Below, piece by piece: positions 17,417 through 26,138 of a stretch of 64,000 bases of DNA (position 1 is the first letter of the stretch; each line of letters begins with the position of its first letter). Both the position numbers and the translations under genes were made by a program. Origin of the DNA: an uncultured Chitinophagaceae bacterium (GTDB lineage: Bacteria; Bacteroidota; Bacteroidia; Chitinophagales; Chitinophagaceae); assembly GCA_937981995.1 (NCBI GenBank), contig CALJNC010000011.1:1-64000 (forward strand). The letters are read 5' to 3'. The notes below the pieces were generated by a model. The model saw only the letters and a program-made list of their open reading frames with translations. It was not told where the DNA came from and searched no databases.

Positions 17417-19222
17417 TTACATCTGTCGTTGGACTCTAAAGCTACAAGTCACTGTTCGGGAAGGAGTAGTAGCACTTGTAATAGTAGCCGTGAAACTACC
17501 TTCAATCCAACCTCCTACAGCTTGATAATTGGTTAAAGTTACTAGTGGAGTTCCCGTTACCATTTGAGAAGTTGACACATCTAGGTGATCTCCATAGGAT
17601 ACTAAATTATGCGTTCCAGCCAAAGTTTGCGGACCATCAAAACCAAAATTGATATACTGTATACCGGTTGGAAGAGAATCACTAGCACTTAAATAGGTAT
17701 TCATTTGGAAAGACTGGGAAAAATAGGAGCCATTCGTTGCTTCCGTAATAGAACCGGTTGTAGTTGTAGTCCCATTATTAGAAGACCAGTTAATAAACCC
17801 GTTTAAAGTACCACATGCTTGCACTGTACCAGCATTAACGGTTGCATTAGGAGATACATTTAAACTGGTTGAACCATTTACTGCATTCGTCACATCATAA
17901 GCCGTTATAACTACTGGAGTAACACCAGATAAGCAATTTAAATTAAAACTAAATGCTCCAGAAGCATCCGAAGTAGTGTGTAATAAAATAGAACCTACCG
18001 TTAATTTTACAGGAGCATTGGGCAAAATAGCAGAACTACAATCATGCACAACGCCATTAATAGTTGCAGGTGCTGTACTAGTAGCTGGAACGGTAATTGC
18101 TCCAAGATTTATGTTTGTTGTAGTAGAGCTAAATGACTGAATGAATGTAGAAGGAGAATTTGATGCACAACCCGCTGGAATATACTCCAAATCAAAAGTT
18201 GCATTTACTGGAACTGCTCCCAATACCGTTCCCATGCTATTGGTCATAGCTGACCTTGCGGTTAACGTACTAGAAGTAGGAACTAATCTTACAATTGCTC
18301 CATTAATAGGATTATTATTAGCATCAACTAATTGACATGTAAAGTTTACAATTTCACCACCATAATCGCAATTCCAAAAACTGAAATGAGAAACAGAACC
18401 CACATAATCTGTTCCTGTTTTTGTAGCTACGCCATCTTCTTCCCACATACCGTTTGTTTCATTAAAGTGCCACAAAGGAACTGTTGCCGGAGCAACTCCT
18501 GATAAACTTGATGGTAAAGGAAATGTAACTTCAGCTTTTTGACCATTTCCTAATTGTAATTCCTGACCAGCAGAACCAACTAATTCAACAGCTTGCATTC
18601 CATAAGTAGTAAGTCCTTCTTCACCTCCTTGATCACTTATCCCACGCAATGCACCGGGTGTTAATAATGCTAAATCATCACTACTTGGATCAATCCATTT
18701 AGCATAAACATTTACCGCACCATTATAAGGCAAATTTGTAGTAGCATCAATAATAGCATTTGCAGGAAAATTTATTGATCCGCCATTATCAATAATAATA
18801 GTTGATGCAATACTTGCATTAAACGTTTTAGCTACAGGCAATTCCATTATCATTATTCTTGTCTGGTTATCTTCATTAGCAATTACACGCAAGGTTTTAA
18901 ACGCTTTAAAATAACCTGCTTTTTCTACCTTAAGCACTGTTGCATTTAATGGTGTAGTAATGTTCGAAAAATAAAAGAACCCATCAACATCCGTTGTAAT
19001 CATATGGGTCCCTGTACTTACCGTTGCACCATCTAAAGGTGTACCATCCTCTTTTACAATTTGACCAGTAAAAGAGGCATTGGTCATTTGGGAATTATCC
19101 CATTGCGCAGTAGATGTAGGACCTGGCAAATCGTTTTTGTCTTTCTTACATGAGTAAAATAAAATAGAACTTAGAACCAGTACAACTCCCATTATCCCTA
19201 GATTCATTAATTGTTTTTTCAT
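17417..19222 (-). CDS. Modular surface lipoprotein with carboxypeptidase-regulatory-like domains
   Basis: The 601 residues begin with a lipoprotein signal (LFYSCKK). The first domain (about 50-125) is a CarboxypepD_reg-like fold (FTGQIVKEDGTPLDGATVS ... GFFYFSNI). A central region with VNVYAKWIDP and VPLWHFNETNGMWEE resembles the segment seen in many Bacteroidota surface lipoproteins. Further Ig-like domains (VNFTCQLVDANNNPINGAIV, INGVVHDCSSAILPNAPV) follow. It is likely surface-exposed; its ligand is unknown. Confidence 0.75.
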   Translation of the reverse strand: MKKQLMNLGIMGVVLVLSSILFYSCKKDKNDLPGPTSTAQWDNSQMTNASFTGQIVKEDGTPLDGATVSTGTHMITTDVDGFFYFSNITTPLNATVLKVEKAGYFKAFKTLRVIANEDNQTRIMIMELPVAKTFNASIASTIIIDNGGSINFPANAIIDATTNLPYNGAVNVYAKWIDPSSDDLALLTPGALRGISDQGGEEGLTTYGMQAVELVGSAGQELQLGNGQKAEVTFPLPSSLSGVAPATVPLWHFNETNGMWEEDGVATKTGTDYVGSVSHFSFWNCDYGGEIVNFTCQLVDANNNPINGAIVRLVPTSSTLTARSAMTNSMGTVLGAVPVNATFDLEYIPAGCASNSPSTFIQSFSSTTTNINLGAITVPATSTAPATINGVVHDCSSAILPNAPVKLTVGSILLHTTSDASGAFSFNLNCLSGVTPVVITAYDVTNAVNGSTSLNVSPNATVNAGTVQACGTLNGFINWSSNNGTTTTTGSITEATNGSYFSQSFQMNTYLSASDSLPTGIQYINFGFDGPQTLAGTHNLVSYGDHLDVSTSQMVTGTPLVTLTNYQAVGGWIEGSFTATITSATTPSRTVTCSFRVQRQM

Positions 19223-19291
19223 TTTGTATAGTTTTAGTTACCTAGTTAGACGCTGTTTTATTAATAAACGTTAGTTACTTTAGATAAAAAT

Positions 19292-19825
19292 ATGGAAACC
19301 GAAAGAATCATACTACGAGAACGCACACCAGCGCGTATGCAAAAAGTGCTGACTATGAAAAAGGAGTTACAATATATTTTCTTTGGTTTAAAGAATGAAA
19401 GATTACTAGAGAAAGAAATAAACAGAATAAAAAACGGACAATACAACAATTATTATTCGGGCATATACTTTGACTTTATTCTTAAAGAAACTAAAGAGGT
19501 AATAGGCAGTGGTGGTTTTCATACTTGGTGGCGCGATCATGACCGTGCTGAGATTGGCTATGGATTGTATAATGATGAACATAAACGTAAAGGTTATATG
19601 AATGAGGTTGCTAATTTTTTAATAGCCTATGGTTTTGAAAAAATGAAGCTCAACAGAGTTGAAGCAAAAACAGCTCAAGAAAACATAGGCTCAATTATAC
19701 TACTTGAAAAACTAGGATTTAAAAAAGAAGGAACCATTCATGGACATTATAAATTAGAGGATGGTAGCTATAGCGATGATTATATGTTTTATTTATTAAA
19801 AGACGAAAGCCCAACATTAAGTTGA
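19292..19825 (+). CDS. GNAT-family N-acetyltransferase (RimJ/RimL type)
   Basis: The 177 residues match the RimJ/RimL branch of GNAT enzymes, which acetylate amino groups using acetyl-CoA. Visible elements are the N-terminal METERIILRE, the acetyl-CoA-binding stretch (HKRKGYMNEVANFLIAYGF, the R-x-x-G/A loop) and NIGSIILLEKLGFKKEGTI. The substrate is unknown. A TACTTTAG box lies about 10 nt upstream. Confidence 0.88.
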   Translation: METERIILRERTPARMQKVLTMKKELQYIFFGLKNERLLEKEINRIKNGQYNNYYSGIYFDFILKETKEVIGSGGFHTWWRDHDRAEIGYGLYNDEHKRKGYMNEVANFLIAYGFEKMKLNRVEAKTAQENIGSIILLEKLGFKKEGTIHGHYKLEDGSYSDDYMFYLLKDESPTLS

Positions 19826-19831
19826 GCTTTC
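19805..19831 (+). terminator. Hairpin over the GNAT stop codon
   Basis: GAAAGCCCAAC (19805-19815) pairs with GTTGAGCTTTC (19821-19831) with one mismatch and a 5-nt loop. The stop codon lies in the descending arm. The following T run is weak. Confidence 0.5.
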
Positions 19832-19911
19832 AATAGTAGTTTATAATTAAATGCTATACTTTTTCGTGCTTCACATGATTTGGTTAGTAAAAATTTTTAG
19901 GCAACGATAAA

Positions 19912-20871
19912 TTAAAATCCGCTTAAAGATGAATACCCAGCAGTTGAAAAACTTGATCTTGCCTTACCAAAACTAATGACTTCCATTTCTATTTTATCAC
20001 CATTGCTCTGATCATCCCATTCGTAGGCTAGCAACATAGCTCCTGCACGCATCCTAGCTTTGATTAATTCATTATTATAAAATATAGCCATGCCGCGGTT
20101 TCCACCTCGGTTGCTATTCATAGCATTATAAAAATCAGGATATGGGTTTAAACCATTCGCTCGGCTTATCCATATAATACATTCATTATCCGTAGCCTTG
20201 CACAAATATGCATCTGCTTTATATCCAGCTACTGTTTTAGATTGGCCTGTTTTAGTCACACTTTCTACTCGGTACCTGCTGCCTCTTTTTTGTATTTCTT
20301 CAGCAGCATCTACCATATTAAATTTCATACCCATACGGGTTTTTCTATTTTCAATTCGCATAAAAGTATACATAGCACTTTGATCAACATCCATAATCAT
20401 TCTGTCTAAATCACCCATCTCATTATTTCTTCCGCCATCTATTTTCATATCGCTTATGGATATAACATTAGGAGATGTACCATAATCTAATCGAGCAGTT
20501 GTAGTCATATTATTTCTTGCTCGGCGTCCTGTCATTTTTGTGCGCATTTTCATGTAGTGCGTAAAATTATAAGATGCCTGTGGAGGACCTACTCTGCTTA
20601 AAACTCCACCACCTCTCCTGCGTGGCGTGGAATTGCCGTTTCTTCTTAGGTTACGATTTTCGCCACTTCCACTTATTCTTTCTTCTGTTCTATCTAACGC
20701 TCGATCTATTTTTTCTTCGGCTTTGTTCTCTGCTCTATTAATTACTTCATCAGCTTTCTGCTCTAATTTGTCGTTTAATTTTTTCTTCCATTTACCTAAT
20801 AGTTGTGCCTGACAATTATTTGATCCAACTATTGCAATTAAGGCTATAAGAAGTACGCTTATTTTCTTCAT
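19912..20871 (-). CDS. Secreted DUF4412-like protein
   Basis: The 319 residues have a signal peptide (ending NCQAQ), then a charged helical segment (about 25-70: KLEQKADEVINRAENKAEEKIDRALDRTEERI), a basic Gly/Arg linker (RRGGGVL) and a DUF4412-type domain (about 95-290). The last has DYGTSPNVI, MDVDQSAMYTF and the TVAGYKADAYLC ... CIIWIS pattern. Function is unknown. The promoter carries one copy of the ATACG-N8-CGTAT operator, linking it to the two-component system at 25.5 kb. Confidence 0.75.
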   Translation of the reverse strand: MKKISVLLIALIAIVGSNNCQAQLLGKWKKKLNDKLEQKADEVINRAENKAEEKIDRALDRTEERISGSGENRNLRRNGNSTPRRRGGGVLSRVGPPQASYNFTHYMKMRTKMTGRRARNNMTTTARLDYGTSPNVISISDMKIDGGRNNEMGDLDRMIMDVDQSAMYTFMRIENRKTRMGMKFNMVDAAEEIQKRGSRYRVESVTKTGQSKTVAGYKADAYLCKATDNECIIWISRANGLNPYPDFYNAMNSNRGGNRGMAIFYNNELIKARMRAGAMLLAYEWDDQSNGDKIEMEVISFGKARSSFSTAGYSSLSGF

Positions 20872-20895
20872 AATACTTTTTTGTTTTTGTTAGTA

Positions 20896-20903
20896 CAAAG
20901 GAC
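20896..20903 (-). promoter_or_regulatory. -7 box (GTCCTTTG) of the DUF4412 gene
   Basis: It keeps the TTTG half of TAnnTTTG but lacks the leading TA, as do the other minus-strand promoters with this operator. The operator starts exactly 22 bp upstream. A weak box plus adjacent operator suggests an activator-dependent promoter. Confidence 0.45.
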
Positions 20904-20925
20904 ATTATTTTTTAACGCCTAGGCA

Positions 20926-20943
20926 ATACGCCTTTTTACGTAT
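20926..20943. promoter_or_regulatory. Putative response-regulator operator, copy 1 (ATACG-N8-CGTAT)
   Basis: This perfect 5+5 bp inverted repeat with spacer CCTTTTTA is embedded in a longer conserved block at 20920-20945. It is nearly identical to copies at 24538-24555 and 25404-25421. Its centre lies about 63 nt before the start codon at 20871. Confidence 0.7.
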
Positions 20944-20956
20944 TTTCTAAACATAA

Positions 20957-20994
20957 AAGAAGCGAATGATTTTAAATCACTCACTTCTCTTTTT
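20957..20994 (-). terminator. Terminator after the 334-residue secreted protein gene
   Basis: On the minus strand an AGAAGTGAGTGATTT arm pairs with an AAATCATTCGCTTCT arm with internal mismatches, followed by a T run. It lies 25 nt past the stop at 21019 and upstream of copy 1 of the operator. Confidence 0.5.
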
Positions 20995-21018
20995 AAGTTA
21001 TTGCCAAATAAAATTTGA

Positions 21019-22023
21019 TTAGGGTTTAAAAACAGTAAAATGAAAGCGGTTATCGGTTAGCGTTCCAGATGAATTACGAGTATATACTAAAAGTTTCCCT
21101 CCAACAGAAGAAGTTGTTATAAAACCACCACCAGAGCTTAGTATAGTAGCTTGGGTTACATAATTACTAAAAAAGTAGGACTCACCAGTAATAGTAATTT
21201 CATAACTTCCCGAACTTGTTCTTGTACAACTTACATTATCTGTTTTTGCTCCAGTCATTGCTCCGGAAGTATTTACATATCCATAAGCTATTGGCACCAT
21301 ATTAGCCGCTCCAGTTTGCTCTCTTCGTATTGCACCTTCTGCAGTTACATCACCTGATACATCGACTTTAAATTTAATATTACTTCCGTGTGAAGCTTCT
21401 ATTAGTTGAGCATCATTAGGAGCCGATCCTGGAGCCTCAAGATTTAAGACATCACTTTGAGATGTCAATACAGTTGCTTTAAAGTCCACTAATTCAGAAA
21501 GGCCAGTAGATGATGTTACATGTAACTTATTTAAATTCTGACCTGTGGTTGAACCTATCGTAATTTTATCGGCAATGTCCTTTTGTACTACAAAATTCGA
21601 GCCTGACTTTTCAAATTCTACATTGGCTGCACTCAATGAATAAGGCACACTTAATAATTGCGTTCTCCCAACATCAGTATAACTGGCCCCTCCATTGGGA
21701 TCGATGCGCACTTGCATATACTTATCTCCATTTTCCCAGTTGATTGATGCAAATGTATTTGTTACAGGAGTACCATCTCCAACATCTACATTATACAAGC
21801 CATATGCATTTGTCGTTGCCGCGTGATCCTCGGTATATAAAACAGTACCTGTAGAACTTCCTTGTCTTATAACCAATCGTAGGGAAATTGCTTGATTGGC
21901 TAATGCCTGGCCAGAAGCATCACGTGCTACGCCTTGATAGTTAAATAAATTGGGAGCCTGAGCAAATACTGCTCCGAAACTTAAAAAGAATCCCATTGCT
22001 ATTAGTAAAATTTGTTTTTTCAT
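21019..22023 (-). CDS. Secreted protein sharing an N-terminal domain with the collagen-like protein
   Basis: The 334 residues have a signal peptide (ending AVFAQ) followed by [20 protein letters not shown] and a domain to about residue 135 that is clearly homologous to the first 130 residues of the gene at 22589-24484 ([18 protein letters not shown] ... [10 protein letters not shown]). The rest is Ser/Thr/Gly-rich and beta-strand-like. There is no T9SS tail. It is last in a three-gene minus-strand run under operator copy 2. It may be a surface adhesin or fibre-like protein; the function is not known. Confidence 0.75.
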   Translation of the reverse strand: MKKQILLIAMGFFLSFGAVFAQAPNLFNYQGVARDASGQALANQAISLRLVIRQGSSTGTVLYTEDHAATTNAYGLYNVDVGDGTPVTNTFASINWENGDKYMQVRIDPNGGASYTDVGRTQLLSVPYSLSAANVEFEKSGSNFVVQKDIADKITIGSTTGQNLNKLHVTSSTGLSELVDFKATVLTSQSDVLNLEAPGSAPNDAQLIEASHGSNIKFKVDVSGDVTAEGAIRREQTGAANMVPIAYGYVNTSGAMTGAKTDNVSCTRTSSGSYEITITGESYFFSNYVTQATILSSGGGFITTSSVGGKLLVYTRNSSGTLTDNRFHFTVFKP

Positions 22024-22056
22024 AATTATATTTTTTGTCGTTGTTGAGTTATTGGT

Positions 22057-22554
22057 CTAATTTATTTTTTGGATTTTATAGGTATTGTTTGAATTGGTTT
22101 CGCTGTTTTTAAAATTTACAGTTAGTAAATAACTACCTGCAGAAAATGAACTCAAGTCTAGTTGTTGCTTTTCCTTTCCGGAAGAGAGTTCAAACTCTTT
22201 TTGCACTAATGTTTTACCTTGGACGTCTGTTAGGATAATTTTCAATTTCCCACCACGCTGGAAACCAGCTTGTAGATTAATAACAGCTACGGTTGGGTTT
22301 GGATAAATTTTTAATTGCTCTTGGGTAATTACAATGTTCTCAGTACCAGTTGCGAATCTGGCCTCTGGTTGCAATAAACCTTGAGTAACTACAACGCTAG
22401 CACCTGTTTCTGTAGATACTAAGGACATTTCTCCAATGGAATAATCGTAAGAATTACCTCCTATGGTGCCTCCGCCACCTGAGGCATTTAGTGTGCTTTG
22501 TGCATCACAATGTATTACAATAAAGGTTAATAATAATAAGATAAGTTGTTTCAT
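22057..22554 (-). CDS. Small secreted protein with T9SS type A sorting domain
   Basis: The start is at 22554 (MKQLILLLLTFIVIHCDAQ signal peptide); a frame 26 codons longer would overlap the preceding gene and precede the signal. The 165-residue protein has a Gly-rich segment (ASGGGGTIGGNSYDYSIGE) of the type seen at the start of Bacteroidota surface proteins. A T9SS type A domain of about 85 residues follows (YPNPTVAVINL ... AGSYLLTVNF). It could be an anchor or partner for the two flanking secreted proteins. Confidence 0.8.
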   Translation of the reverse strand: MKQLILLLLTFIVIHCDAQSTLNASGGGGTIGGNSYDYSIGEMSLVSTETGASVVVTQGLLQPEARFATGTENIVITQEQLKIYPNPTVAVINLQAGFQRGGKLKIILTDVQGKTLVQKEFELSSGKEKQQLDLSSFSAGSYLLTVNFKNSETNSNNTYKIQKIN

Positions 22555-22588
22555 AATTTTTATTTTTTGTTGATGATAGTTAGTTGAT

Positions 22589-24484
22589 TTATTTTTTTTG
22601 TTGAGCCTCTCTTTCCAACACTGGCTTTTCATGTGTATTCCAATCGATACTTTTTTCTTTCTTCATGCCAAACTCTTCGGCATGTAAATACAAGCCTTTG
22701 TTCTTTTCTTCTTTTTCTACTTCTGGTATTACACGGTGCGCTTTTGCCCAATTATCATTTCGCACACCGGTTACTTGCCAGCTCACTTTTACATTAGGCT
22801 TATCTGTTTTAATAGAAAAAGTATTGCCACTTATTTCTGTGAGTACAATAGCTTGGGCAAACTGACCAATAGGCGTGAGTTGATAACGAAAATCAATATT
22901 TAAATCATCAAAGTATGCAGGGAGGGTAACCACTGCCTCACCATTTGCGTTGGTTGTAATATTGCCGTTGTAAATGTTCATCATATCTGGACTTTCTACA
23001 AAAGAGTGATAGAGGTATTTATTTTCAGGATCAGAAGGATGATCAATTTTAAACGTTCCACCTCCTTTGCTCAAGTTGCCTGTTACGTTTACGTTACCAG
23101 CAAAATAACCGGCCCAATTTGTAAGCCCACCAGAAGCAACACCATATACTCCAAATTTACTGCCAGCATCAGATCCAGATTTTTTACTTGCTACTCCTCG
23201 TAACCCATAATTCATACCATTAGTATTTGCTAAACCATATATACCATAGGCAGAACCGGCAGAGGCACGGTCTACAACCCCATAGACTCCGCGCCATCCT
23301 CCTTCTCCTTTTACTCCTACACCATAATCAGCGTTCGAACCAGCAACAGATCTACCAAGTACTCCAACGTGATCATGTTGAGTATTTCCAAGGTATTCTA
23401 CACGTAAGATTCCGCTATCAATAAAACTAGAGGCATTAGAAGTAAAATAGCCTGCAGACCCTGCGTCAGGATTTGAGCTTAAAGCTCGAATACCTCGACC
23501 AACTGCGTTACCGTTAAAATAGCCTGCCGTTCCAGTTCCTCCCATTTGACCATGAACTGCATTACCAGTACCTGAGGCAACTGAATACAACCCATTCGCA
23601 TTGTTCTGACCAAATGCATAAATTGCAGAAAAACCATTGGCATCAGTATTAGCCCATAAACCATGAGATACATCACTGTATGCATGTAAACCAATTCCTA
23701 CTGATCCACCGTCTGCATATACAGCGCTAGGCGTAGTCGTATTACCTGTGCCTCCTGAACTAAGCGTTGCCTCAATAGCATGCCTAGCACTTCCCGTTGT
23801 TGAGGTATTCCTAATTTGCACTACACCATCATTATTAGCAGGGTTAAATATTTGAAGCCTCGTTCCATTATCAGATACTATGGAGTTACCTCCTGTATTC
23901 GCTCCAGTAAATTTTATTAATCTATTCGTAGTACCGCTAATATTAGCGCTACCCGCTGGACCTTGTGCACCTGCAGGACCTGCAGGTCCCGGTGCACCTT
24001 GCGGACCAACAGGACCGGCTGCGCCTTGTGGTCCAGGGTTGCCTTGTGGACCGGTCACACCCTGTGGACCAGCTGGTCCAGGGTTGCCACTAGCTGCATA
24101 TAATGCATAGGGCACACTCAATAATTTCTGAGAACCAAGATTGGTATAGCTAGTGCCGCCATTGGGGTCTATTTGTACTTGAAGATATTTTGAACCCGTA
24201 CCCCAAGTTACACCCGCCATGGAACCAGCTTCTTGAGTACCTGTACCAATGCCTACATTGTATAATCCATAGTCATTGGTAGTTACATTGTGTCTTTCAC
24301 GATATTGGGTTGTACCCGTAGCTGAATTGTTTCTTATAATTAAACGCAGCGTAATAGATTTATTAGCCAAAGGTTGGCCAGATGCATCTCGGGCTACTCC
24401 CTGATAGTTAAGTTCTTCAGGAGCCTGCGCAAATGTTACAGCGCATAGACATAATAGAATGCTAAGGAGTTTAATAGTTTTCAT
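22589..24484 (-). CDS. Large secreted protein with collagen-like repeats
   Basis: The 631 residues contain a signal peptide (ending VTFAQ), an N-terminal domain shared with the gene at 21019 (about 20-130), 15 uninterrupted G-x-Y triplets (residues 133-177, rich in GPQ/GPA), a repetitive Gly/Asn/Ala-rich beta-helix-like stretch (about 180-460) and a C-terminal domain (about 470-580: [22 protein letters not shown]). I recall the last domain from large repeat proteins in other bacteria. It is first in an apparent operon with the next two minus-strand genes, behind operator copy 2. A fibrous surface role is inferred. Confidence 0.8.
   Translation of the reverse strand: MKTIKLLSILLCLCAVTFAQAPEELNYQGVARDASGQPLANKSITLRLIIRNNSATGTTQYRERHNVTTNDYGLYNVGIGTGTQEAGSMAGVTWGTGSKYLQVQIDPNGGTSYTNLGSQKLLSVPYALYAASGNPGPAGPQGVTGPQGNPGPQGAAGPVGPQGAPGPAGPAGAQGPAGSANISGTTNRLIKFTGANTGGNSIVSDNGTRLQIFNPANNDGVVQIRNTSTTGSARHAIEATLSSGGTGNTTTPSAVYADGGSVGIGLHAYSDVSHGLWANTDANGFSAIYAFGQNNANGLYSVASGTGNAVHGQMGGTGTAGYFNGNAVGRGIRALSSNPDAGSAGYFTSNASSFIDSGILRVEYLGNTQHDHVGVLGRSVAGSNADYGVGVKGEGGWRGVYGVVDRASAGSAYGIYGLANTNGMNYGLRGVASKKSGSDAGSKFGVYGVASGGLTNWAGYFAGNVNVTGNLSKGGGTFKIDHPSDPENKYLYHSFVESPDMMNIYNGNITTNANGEAVVTLPAYFDDLNIDFRYQLTPIGQFAQAIVLTEISGNTFSIKTDKPNVKVSWQVTGVRNDNWAKAHRVIPEVEKEEKNKGLYLHAEEFGMKKEKSIDWNTHEKPVLEREAQQKK
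23954..24088 (-). repeat. Collagen-like G-x-Y coding repeat (15 triplets)
   Basis: Fifteen tandem G-x-Y codon triplets encode residues 133-177 of the secreted protein. The DNA is locally GC-rich (ggacc, cctgc) and internally repetitive, so it is prone to copy-number change. Confidence 0.8.
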
Positions 24485-24507
24485 AATAATTTAATTTTTA
24501 ACTAATA

Positions 24508-24515
24508 CAAAGAAG
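24508..24515 (-). promoter_or_regulatory. -7 box (CTTCTTTG) of the collagen-like operon
   Basis: It keeps TTTG without the leading TA. The operator starts 22 bp upstream, the same distance as at the other regulated promoters. The start codon is 24 nt downstream. Confidence 0.45.
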
Positions 24516-24537
24516 GGAATAATATCAAGTATAGGCA

Positions 24538-24555
24538 ATACGCCTTTTTACGTAT
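24538..24555. promoter_or_regulatory. Putative response-regulator operator, copy 2 (ATACG-N8-CGTAT)
   Basis: It is identical to copy 1 over a 26-bp block (24532-24557). Its centre lies about 62.5 nt upstream of the start at 24484. The gene at 24572 ends just beyond it, so the element belongs to the collagen-like operon promoter. Confidence 0.7.
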
Positions 24556-24571
24556 TTATTTATGAACTTAT

Positions 24572-25351
24572 TTAAGGTGTTGTATAATCAATTGTGCATA
24601 TAATAGGATCATCATTATCGGTTTGGTACTGAAACGATATTAAGTTTCCGTTATCATCTCGTGTATGATTTTTAAATTCAGTATTGGACGTAATGGTAGT
24701 ATTTGATGTATAACTACTCAATTGATTTTTATGCAGAAATAAATAATTTAAACAATAAATATTAAAGCCATTCATAAATACACTTACACTTGGATCCAGT
24801 TTTACATTGGCAAAAACACCATCTGAATTATTGGCAGCTTCAAGTTCTAACTCAGAATTAAAAAACCACCCCTCTAACTTTTCTAAATTATCATTGGCGT
24901 CAAGAGTAATTCTTGTTTGACTTCCTGCAATAACGTAAGTATTAGAAGTTGATAGATAATTCACTACTGAAGTATTCGCTGTACCATTATCATTTTCAAT
25001 AACTTTATTCAAACGATTGCTACTGCTATATTCAAAATTATATAACAGATTATTGGCACCTGATAATACAGAAACTGTATTTAAACTTCCCGCTTGGTTG
25101 TAATTCAAGGTATAGTTTTCTTGCACCGAACTGACAATAAGTTCCATACCTGCAATTCTTTTATTGGCATCGTAGGTAATAGTTACAGTGGCTAGCGTAG
25201 CTGCTGTTACGGAATTTTGCAATTGAATTTTTGTAGGCAAATCCTTGTTTTGCATTATCGGGGGTTCATCAATTTTTTCTTTTTTACAAGAAGATAAAAC
25301 AAAGATTACCAAGAAAAGCAAACTGCATAAAACGCTATTTTTAACTATCAT
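24572..25351 (-). CDS. Lipoprotein with YD-like repeats
   Basis: The 259 residues start with a lipoprotein signal (VLSSCKKEK). The body has strands such as VTITYDANKRIAGMELI, ENYTLNYNQAGSLNTVSV and NFEYSSSNRLNKVIENDNG, a pattern resembling YD/RHS-like repeats or DUF4595-type lipoproteins. It is divergent from the response-regulator gene. Operator copy 3 lies between them at equal distance from both -7 boxes. Confidence 0.7.
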   Translation of the reverse strand: MIVKNSVLCSLLFLVIFVLSSCKKEKIDEPPIMQNKDLPTKIQLQNSVTAATLATVTITYDANKRIAGMELIVSSVQENYTLNYNQAGSLNTVSVLSGANNLLYNFEYSSSNRLNKVIENDNGTANTSVVNYLSTSNTYVIAGSQTRITLDANDNLEKLEGWFFNSELELEAANNSDGVFANVKLDPSVSVFMNGFNIYCLNYLFLHKNQLSSYTSNTTITSNTEFKNHTRDDNGNLISFQYQTDNDDPIICTIDYTTP

Positions 25352-25373
25352 AATATTATTTTTAAGTCTAGTG

Positions 25374-25381
25374 CAAAAGAG
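25374..25381 (-). promoter_or_regulatory. -7 box (CTCTTTTG) of the YD-like lipoprotein gene
   Basis: It is separated by 22 bp from operator copy 3. It lacks the leading TA of the consensus. Confidence 0.45.
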
Positions 25382-25403
25382 GCATTAATTCACTTGCTAG
25401 CCT

Positions 25404-25421
25404 ATACACCTTTTTACGTAT
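25404..25421. promoter_or_regulatory. Putative operator, copy 3, shared by divergent promoters
   Basis: ATACA-N8-CGTAT has one mismatch in the left half-site but the same CCTTTTTA spacer and flanks. There are exactly 22 bp to the minus-strand -7 box (25374-25381) and exactly 22 bp to the plus-strand -7 box (25444-25451). One operator could therefore serve both directions. Confidence 0.7.
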
Positions 25422-25443
25422 TTTTTATTCCGAAGGGTTCTAA

Positions 25444-25451
25444 TACCTTTG
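25444..25451 (+). promoter_or_regulatory. -7 box (TACCTTTG) of the response-regulator operon
   Basis: This is an exact TAnnTTTG match 17 nt before the start at 25469 and 22 bp after operator copy 3. It suggests autoregulation of the two-component genes. Confidence 0.55.
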
Positions 25452-25468
25452 ATGTTATAAATAACATC

Positions 25469-26134
25469 ATGGCTGTATCCATACTTCTTGTTGACGATCA
25501 TTCCTTATTCTTAGATGGGCTACAACTCATGCTAGGAGCAAATTCAAAAGTTGAAATAAAAGGAGTATGCAAAAACGGTAAGGAGGCGCTTCATTTTCTT
25601 GAAAATAATAATGAAATTGACATCGTACTCATGGATATAAATATGCCAGTAATGAATGGCTATGAAACAAGCATAGAACTTGAAAAAAAATTCCCTGATA
25701 TAAAAATTATCGCCCTATCTATGTACGTAGAGCATACCAATATAAAAAAAATGCTTGAAGCTGGTGTACATGGTTATGTATATAAAAATGCTGACTCTGC
25801 AACGCTTTTAGCAGCTATCGATAGCGTTATGCAACATAATTTTTATGTAGAAGATGAAGCACAATATATCTTAAAAGAATACTTGGCCAACAAAAAAGAT
25901 GAAAAGAATGGCTACCATAAGTTTAAAAAATTTGAACTTACAAAACGGGAAAAAGAAATTGTAATTTTAATAATCAAAGGATTAACGAATCAAGAAATTG
26001 CCAAATCATTATTTGTAAGCAACCGCACGGTGGATACACACAGAAAGAATGTATTGAGTAAATTAGGCCTAAAGAATACCGCTACATTAGTAAAATATGC
26101 TATAGATAACAAAGTATATTTGGGTATTGACTAA
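25469..26134 (+). CDS. NarL/LuxR-type response regulator
   Basis: This 221-residue regulator has a receiver domain (about 1-120) with the DD pair at 9-10, phospho-acceptor Asp56 (VLMDINMP) and Lys106 (YVYKNAD), followed by a LuxR helix-turn-helix (about 150-215: LTKREKEIVILIIKGLTNQEIAKSL ... SNRTVDTHRKNVLSKLG). The start at 25469 (MAVSILLVDDH) fits the domain. An in-frame TTG/ATG extension of 25 codons would run through the promoter. The sensor kinase follows 4 nt later. It is the natural candidate for binding ATACG-N8-CGTAT. Confidence 0.93.
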   Translation: MAVSILLVDDHSLFLDGLQLMLGANSKVEIKGVCKNGKEALHFLENNNEIDIVLMDINMPVMNGYETSIELEKKFPDIKIIALSMYVEHTNIKKMLEAGVHGYVYKNADSATLLAAIDSVMQHNFYVEDEAQYILKEYLANKKDEKNGYHKFKKFELTKREKEIVILIIKGLTNQEIAKSLFVSNRTVDTHRKNVLSKLGLKNTATLVKYAIDNKVYLGID

Positions 26135-26138
26135 TCCT

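Noticed and set aside
22665..24110. Plus-strand frames opposite the collagen-like gene, one with GPAGPxAP repeats
   Set aside because: The Gly/Pro repeats are just the complementary reading of the G-x-Y codons on the minus strand.
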